This document shows positions 60,790 to 64,000 of a stretch of DNA of 64,000 bases, piece by piece. Source of the DNA: CAIZGX01 sp044239865 (GTDB lineage: Bacteria > Bacteroidota > Bacteroidia > Flavobacteriales_D > Sanyastnellaceae); assembly GCA_044239865.1 (NCBI GenBank), contig JBIIAO010000004.1:62001-126000 (forward strand), in the 5' to 3' direction. Made by a program: the position numbers and the translations under genes. Under the pieces are notes generated by a model. The model made no database searches. It saw nothing but the letters and a program-made list of their open reading frames with translations, and was not told the DNA's origin. The stretch's first letter is position 1. The number at the start of each line of letters is the position of its first letter.

Positions 60790-62100
60790 ATGGATACGAA
60801 GAAAATTATACTGTTTGGCGCTGGAAGAAGCGCTCGCCATTTGGTTTCTTTTTTAGTGGAAGGGGCTTTGTTAGGCAAATGGACTGTGCTGGTTGCAGAT
60901 ACCAATGTGTCTCATTGGGCCAATGAATATGGTCATTTGAATAATGTTGAATTTATTTCAGGAGATGCAGGTGACGCGAAGTTTCGTCACAAATTAATTG
61001 TGCATTCAAACTTGGTAATCTCCATGCTTCCTGCATTTATGCATGCGGAAGTGGTTAAGGATTGCATAAATTTTCACGTTCATGTTTTTACTCCGAGTTA
61101 TGTAAGTCCGGAAGTGAATGCGATGAATGAACGTGCCATTCAAGAGGGGGTGTTAGTCTTGAACGAGATGGGTGTAGATCCTGGAATCGATCATATATCG
61201 GCCATGGAGATAATTCATAGATTAAAGAGCCAAGGCGCAGAAATAGATTCTTTTGAATCCTACACGGGTGGCTTAGTTGCTCCGGCGAGTGATGATAATC
61301 TTTGGGGATACAAGATATCTTGGAATCCTCGGAATATTATTCTAGCAGGAAGTTCGGGGCATGCGATGTATCGGGAGAACGACAAGCTTCGAATGGTTCC
61401 TTATTTTAAATTGTTTGACGAAGTAGATACTGTTGTTGCAAGTGATGGCGTTCGTTACGATGCATATGCTAACAGAAATTCGGTGCACTATTTAGAACTT
61501 TACGGATTAGAAAACGTTCAGAAATTGGTGAGAGGAACCCTAAGAAAACAGGGTTATTGTAAAGGATGGGCTTTTTTAGTAAAGAACGGATTCACCAATG
61601 ATGATACGAAGATTCCAGCCGAGGCGTTTTCAACATGGGCAGACTTGTCTCAGTCGCTGCTCGGTGCTAACTTCAGTATAAAAAATCAACATGAACATTT
61701 AGCGGATATGTTGGAGGAGATTGGAATCTTCGGCAATGAACCTTTGAGTAAAAAGGAGCTTACTTGTGCGCAACATCTGCAAGAGTTACTTGAAAAAAAG
61801 TGGGTGTTGTTAGAAGGTGATCGCGATATGATTGTGATGGTGCACAAATTCGGATACACCTTGAAAGGAAAGAAGTTTATGTTGACCTCGTCCATGGTAT
61901 TAGAAGGTGATGATGAGCTGAAAACAGCCATGTCGAAAACGGTAGGTATGCCAATTGCTTTTGCAGTGGAGCGTTTGTTCAACGGCGATTTTTCTTCACG
62001 GGGAGTGCAGATTCCAGTTTTACCGGAATTTTATGAGCCATTGCTTCATGATTTACATAATTATGGAATTTCATTTGTTGAAACATTAGAGGAGTTATGA
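60790..62100 (+). CDS. Saccharopine dehydrogenase-like enzyme
   Basis: The 436-residue protein has an N-terminal Rossmann fold (KIILFGAGRSARHL, then LVADTNVSHW) and the C-terminal saccharopine dehydrogenase domain (GVDPGIDHISAMEII, SYTGGLVAPASDDNLWGYKISWNPRNIILAG). This enzyme family acts in lysine metabolism or related reductive aminations. I start at the ATG at 60790; an in-frame GTG 24 nt earlier lies before the promoter box. The stop overlaps the next start (ATGA). Confidence 0.86.
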   Translation: MDTKKIILFGAGRSARHLVSFLVEGALLGKWTVLVADTNVSHWANEYGHLNNVEFISGDAGDAKFRHKLIVHSNLVISMLPAFMHAEVVKDCINFHVHVFTPSYVSPEVNAMNERAIQEGVLVLNEMGVDPGIDHISAMEIIHRLKSQGAEIDSFESYTGGLVAPASDDNLWGYKISWNPRNIILAGSSGHAMYRENDKLRMVPYFKLFDEVDTVVASDGVRYDAYANRNSVHYLELYGLENVQKLVRGTLRKQGYCKGWAFLVKNGFTNDDTKIPAEAFSTWADLSQSLLGANFSIKNQHEHLADMLEEIGIFGNEPLSKKELTCAQHLQELLEKKWVLLEGDRDMIVMVHKFGYTLKGKKFMLTSSMVLEGDDELKTAMSKTVGMPIAFAVERLFNGDFSSRGVQIPVLPEFYEPLLHDLHNYGISFVETLEEL

Positions 62101-62645
62101 GAATTCTGATTTTGTCTATTTTTTTTCTACCGTTTTCGTTGTTGGCCCAAGAGTATCGAAAGTGTCCGTCGTTTAACAAAGAAGAGAATTGGGAGAGTCA
62201 GGAATCGTTTGTGAAGAATCAAAAAGATGTTCAGAACCTACTAGAATGGCTATGCTCTACACCACCTTCTGAACAGCTTGTTGAAAGAAGTGCGGCGGGT
62301 ATTTTCGTTATGGAATGGGTGACCAAAAACCCAAGTATTCGAGTGAATGTTGAAATTGGTCCCTATAGCCATTATCTCTTCAATGAGGATTTGATGTTGG
62401 GTTATTTATTCGGAAGTATAAGTTATGCCTTGAAACACGAGGATAAGATGAAGTCCGAAAATCAGCGTGTAGCAGGGTTGAAATCACTTTTATTTATCGT
62501 AGAACATTCTGAAAACTATTCTAAAAATAAAATTTTCAGATCGCTTCTCCGAGCGAGTAGACGTGGCGAATTGGTGAACTTCGATAAGGAAATGTGGATG
62601 AACGAAAAGTCACATGCTTTGTTATATATAGAGCAAATGAAATAG
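62097..62645 (+). CDS. Small exported protein, unknown
   Basis: The 182-residue protein has a signal peptide ending at LLAQ and a mostly helical mature part with two Cys (KCPSF, WLCSTPP). I do not recognise the family. It is coupled to the saccharopine-type gene (ATGA) and followed 1 nt later by ispH, so it is in an operon with both. Confidence 0.7.
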   Translation: MRILILSIFFLPFSLLAQEYRKCPSFNKEENWESQESFVKNQKDVQNLLEWLCSTPPSEQLVERSAAGIFVMEWVTKNPSIRVNVEIGPYSHYLFNEDLMLGYLFGSISYALKHEDKMKSENQRVAGLKSLLFIVEHSENYSKNKIFRSLLRASRRGELVNFDKEMWMNEKSHALLYIEQMK

Positions 62646-62646
62646 A

Positions 62647-63855
62647 ATGAAGAAGTTTGAAGTGCCCGAACACTATAGATCGACCATCCTTGGACGAATA
62701 AAGGAAATTCGTAAAGCGAATGATCCTCGAAAGAAAGATCACACCCCGTTTGTTTTTCAAGTTGGAAAAATGGAATTTGTCATTCCTCGACATTTTGGAT
62801 TTTGTTATGGGGTTGAGAATGCCATTGAAATTGCTTTTCGAACAGTTGCTGAAAATCCAGGTAAACGAATTTTTCTTCTGGGTGAAATGATTCACAACCC
62901 TCAGGTGAACGAAGATTTACTTGCTGAAGGAATTCAGTTTTTGGTTGATAACCACGGTAAGCGTTTGCTTGATTTCTCAACCTTGTCCTCTGAAGATATT
63001 GTCATTACTCCGGCGTTTGGAACCACATTGGAAATGGCTTCTGAATTGGCAGGTTTAGGAGTGCATCTTGAAAAGTACAACACAACCTGCCCATTCGTAG
63101 AAAAGGTTTGGAAGCGTTCGGCTGAATTGGGAAATCGCGGATATACTTTAGTCGTTCACGGAAAGTATTTACATGAAGAAACACGCGCTACTTTTTCGCA
63201 TGCTGCGGATACAGGACCAGTAGTTATTGTGCGAAACAGAAAGGAAGCGGAATTGCTTGCGAAGTATATTCGGAAGGAACTTTCTGAAGAGCAGTTCAAG
63301 ATAGATTTTGAAAATAAATACTCAAGTGGTTTTTCTGTTGCGAGAGATTTGCAAAAAATTGGTGTAGTGAATCAAACGACGATGCTCGCTACTGAAACTC
63401 AAGAAATTGCGGTATATCTGAGAGATGTTGTTGTGGAGATGTATGGTGAAGAGGCCACTACAGACACTCGAGACACGCTTTGCTACGCTACGAATGACAA
63501 TCAAAATGCGACATTGGGAGTGTTGGAATGTGGAGCGGATTTGGCGATTGTTGTCGGCGGATTCAATTCATCAAACACGATTCAGATAGCAACGATTTTG
63601 GGAGAGAAAATGCCTGTTTATTTTGTTCGGAATTCCGATGATATTGTTTCAAAAGAGCTAGCGCATGTTTTCAATTTCAAAAGTTTGAAAGTGGAAGAAG
63701 TTAATCCTTCCATTCTATTTAAGGAAAATTTGAAATTGATTGTCACAAGTGGTGCGTCTTGTCCAGATAAAATTGTTGATCTCGTTATCCAAAAAATAGT
63801 TGCCCTAAGAGGCGAATCTGAGTCTATAGAATTCGTCTTAGAAGGTCGCATATAA
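62647..63855 (+). CDS. ispH: IspH (LytB), 4-hydroxy-3-methylbut-2-enyl diphosphate reductase
   Basis: IspH makes IPP and DMAPP in the MEP pathway using a [4Fe-4S] cluster. The ligands are Cys53 (HFGFCYGVE), Cys148 (NTTCPFVEKVW) and Cys277 (DTLCYATNDNQ). At 402 residues it is the long form, with an N-terminal extension of about 40 residues and an insert before Cys277, as in Bacteroidota and cyanobacteria. So the organism probably makes isoprenoids by the MEP route. Confidence 0.95.
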   Translation: MKKFEVPEHYRSTILGRIKEIRKANDPRKKDHTPFVFQVGKMEFVIPRHFGFCYGVENAIEIAFRTVAENPGKRIFLLGEMIHNPQVNEDLLAEGIQFLVDNHGKRLLDFSTLSSEDIVITPAFGTTLEMASELAGLGVHLEKYNTTCPFVEKVWKRSAELGNRGYTLVVHGKYLHEETRATFSHAADTGPVVIVRNRKEAELLAKYIRKELSEEQFKIDFENKYSSGFSVARDLQKIGVVNQTTMLATETQEIAVYLRDVVVEMYGEEATTDTRDTLCYATNDNQNATLGVLECGADLAIVVGGFNSSNTIQIATILGEKMPVYFVRNSDDIVSKELAHVFNFKSLKVEEVNPSILFKENLKLIVTSGASCPDKIVDLVIQKIVALRGESESIEFVLEGRI

Positions 63856-63894
63856 AGTGAATAATTGTAAGTGCTCAATCGGTGTGTTCTGTTG

Positions 63895-63902
63895 TAAATT
63901 TG
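63895..63902 (+). promoter_or_regulatory. mutL -7 box, probably leaderless
   Basis: TAAATTTG fits TAnnTTTG and ends 4 nt before the mutL ATG, which suggests a leaderless transcript. No good TTG element is found at the expected distance. Confidence 0.42.
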
Positions 63903-63906
63903 AAAG

Positions 63907-64000
63907 ATGAATAGTTTGGGTGTGATACAATTACTTTCTGATCAGGTTTCCAATCAAATTGCTGCTGGTGAAGTTGTTCAAAGGCCGTCTTCTGTAGTGA
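63907..64000 (+). CDS. mutL: MutL mismatch repair protein (N-terminal fragment, cut by right edge)
   Basis: The first 31 codons read as an N-terminal MutL helix: IQLLSDQVSNQIAAGEVVQR followed by PSSVV, the start of the GHKL ATPase domain. The gene runs off the window. Confidence 0.93.
   Translation, partial: MNSLGVIQLLSDQVSNQIAAGEVVQRPSSVV

Noticed and set aside
1..64000. CRISPR arrays, IS elements, prophage, tRNA or rRNA genes
   Set aside because: No regularly spaced direct repeats, transposase or integrase frames, or tRNA-like sequences were seen by reading; a tRNAscan run would be decisive.

Overview
The window is a piece of a Bacteroidota chromosome, most likely Flavobacteriales. The lineage call rests on the type IX secretion / gliding genes (C-terminal part of SprA, PorP/SprF, GldK, GldL, GldM, GldN, a PorV/PorQ-family protein, a cargo with a C-terminal sorting domain), an extended SecA, a long IspH, and Bacteroidota-type promoters (TAnnTTTG boxes). 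The family within Flavobacteriales is not resolved; a Crocinitomicaceae-like organism is only a guess. The DNA is AT-rich and evenly gene-dense. I see no rRNA, tRNA, insertion sequence, prophage or CRISPR array, so this looks like core chromosome with a few unusual modifications.

Layout. 1-2081: 3' part of sprA. 2170-3619: polyphosphate-polymerase (VTC) domain protein plus DUF4956 membrane protein. 3625-6242 (minus): DUF4258-like membrane-anchored protein, M20 amidohydrolase and a NeuB-type sugar-acid synthase, translationally coupled. 6307-8842: ABC ATPase, FtsX-type permease with a histidine-rich loop, and a DUF3299 protein. 8911-15646 (minus): the conserved series miaB, sigma-54-type activator, lptE, TPR protein, secG, groES, groEL. 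15776-19446: topA and a degenerate arginase-fold protein. 19646-25655: T9SS core operon porP/sprF-gldK-gldL-gldM-gldN, ended by a strong terminator. 25718-30952: ABC-F ATPase meeting secA tail to tail. 31294-34720: nrdB-nrdA. 34842-39170: TonB-dependent receptor plus a T9SS-secreted hydrolase-fold protein. 39233-40095 (minus): greA and a HIT protein. 40162-49204 (minus): TonB-dependent receptor, 1403-residue secreted protein and PorV/PorQ-family barrel in one operon. 49442-50613 (minus): two small exported proteins. 50728-54787: glyA (plus) converging on purA and an OstA/LptA-like protein. 54817-60670 (minus): TlpA-like oxidoreductase, then an envelope lipoprotein group (LPP20, LPP20, CsgG-like, DUF4476). 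60790-64000: saccharopine-dehydrogenase-like enzyme, small exported protein, ispH and the start of mutL.

How they fit together. Much of the window builds or serves the outer envelope: preprotein export (SecA, SecG), LPS transport (LptE, OstA-like), T9SS translocation (SprA, PorP, GldKLMN, PorV family) and probable T9SS cargo with TonB receptors. Housekeeping enzymes (TopA, NrdAB, GroESL, GlyA, PurA, IspH, MiaB, GreA, MutL) are interleaved. The most unusual items are a thrombospondin-3-like calcium-binding insert in GldN, an OstA-like gene whose signal peptide has no canonical start codon, two enzyme-fold proteins lacking catalytic residues, a His-rich ABC permease with a DUF3299 partner, a CsgG/LPP20/DUF4476 lipoprotein operon, and several promoter boxes only 4-6 nt from the start codon, which suggests leaderless mRNAs.
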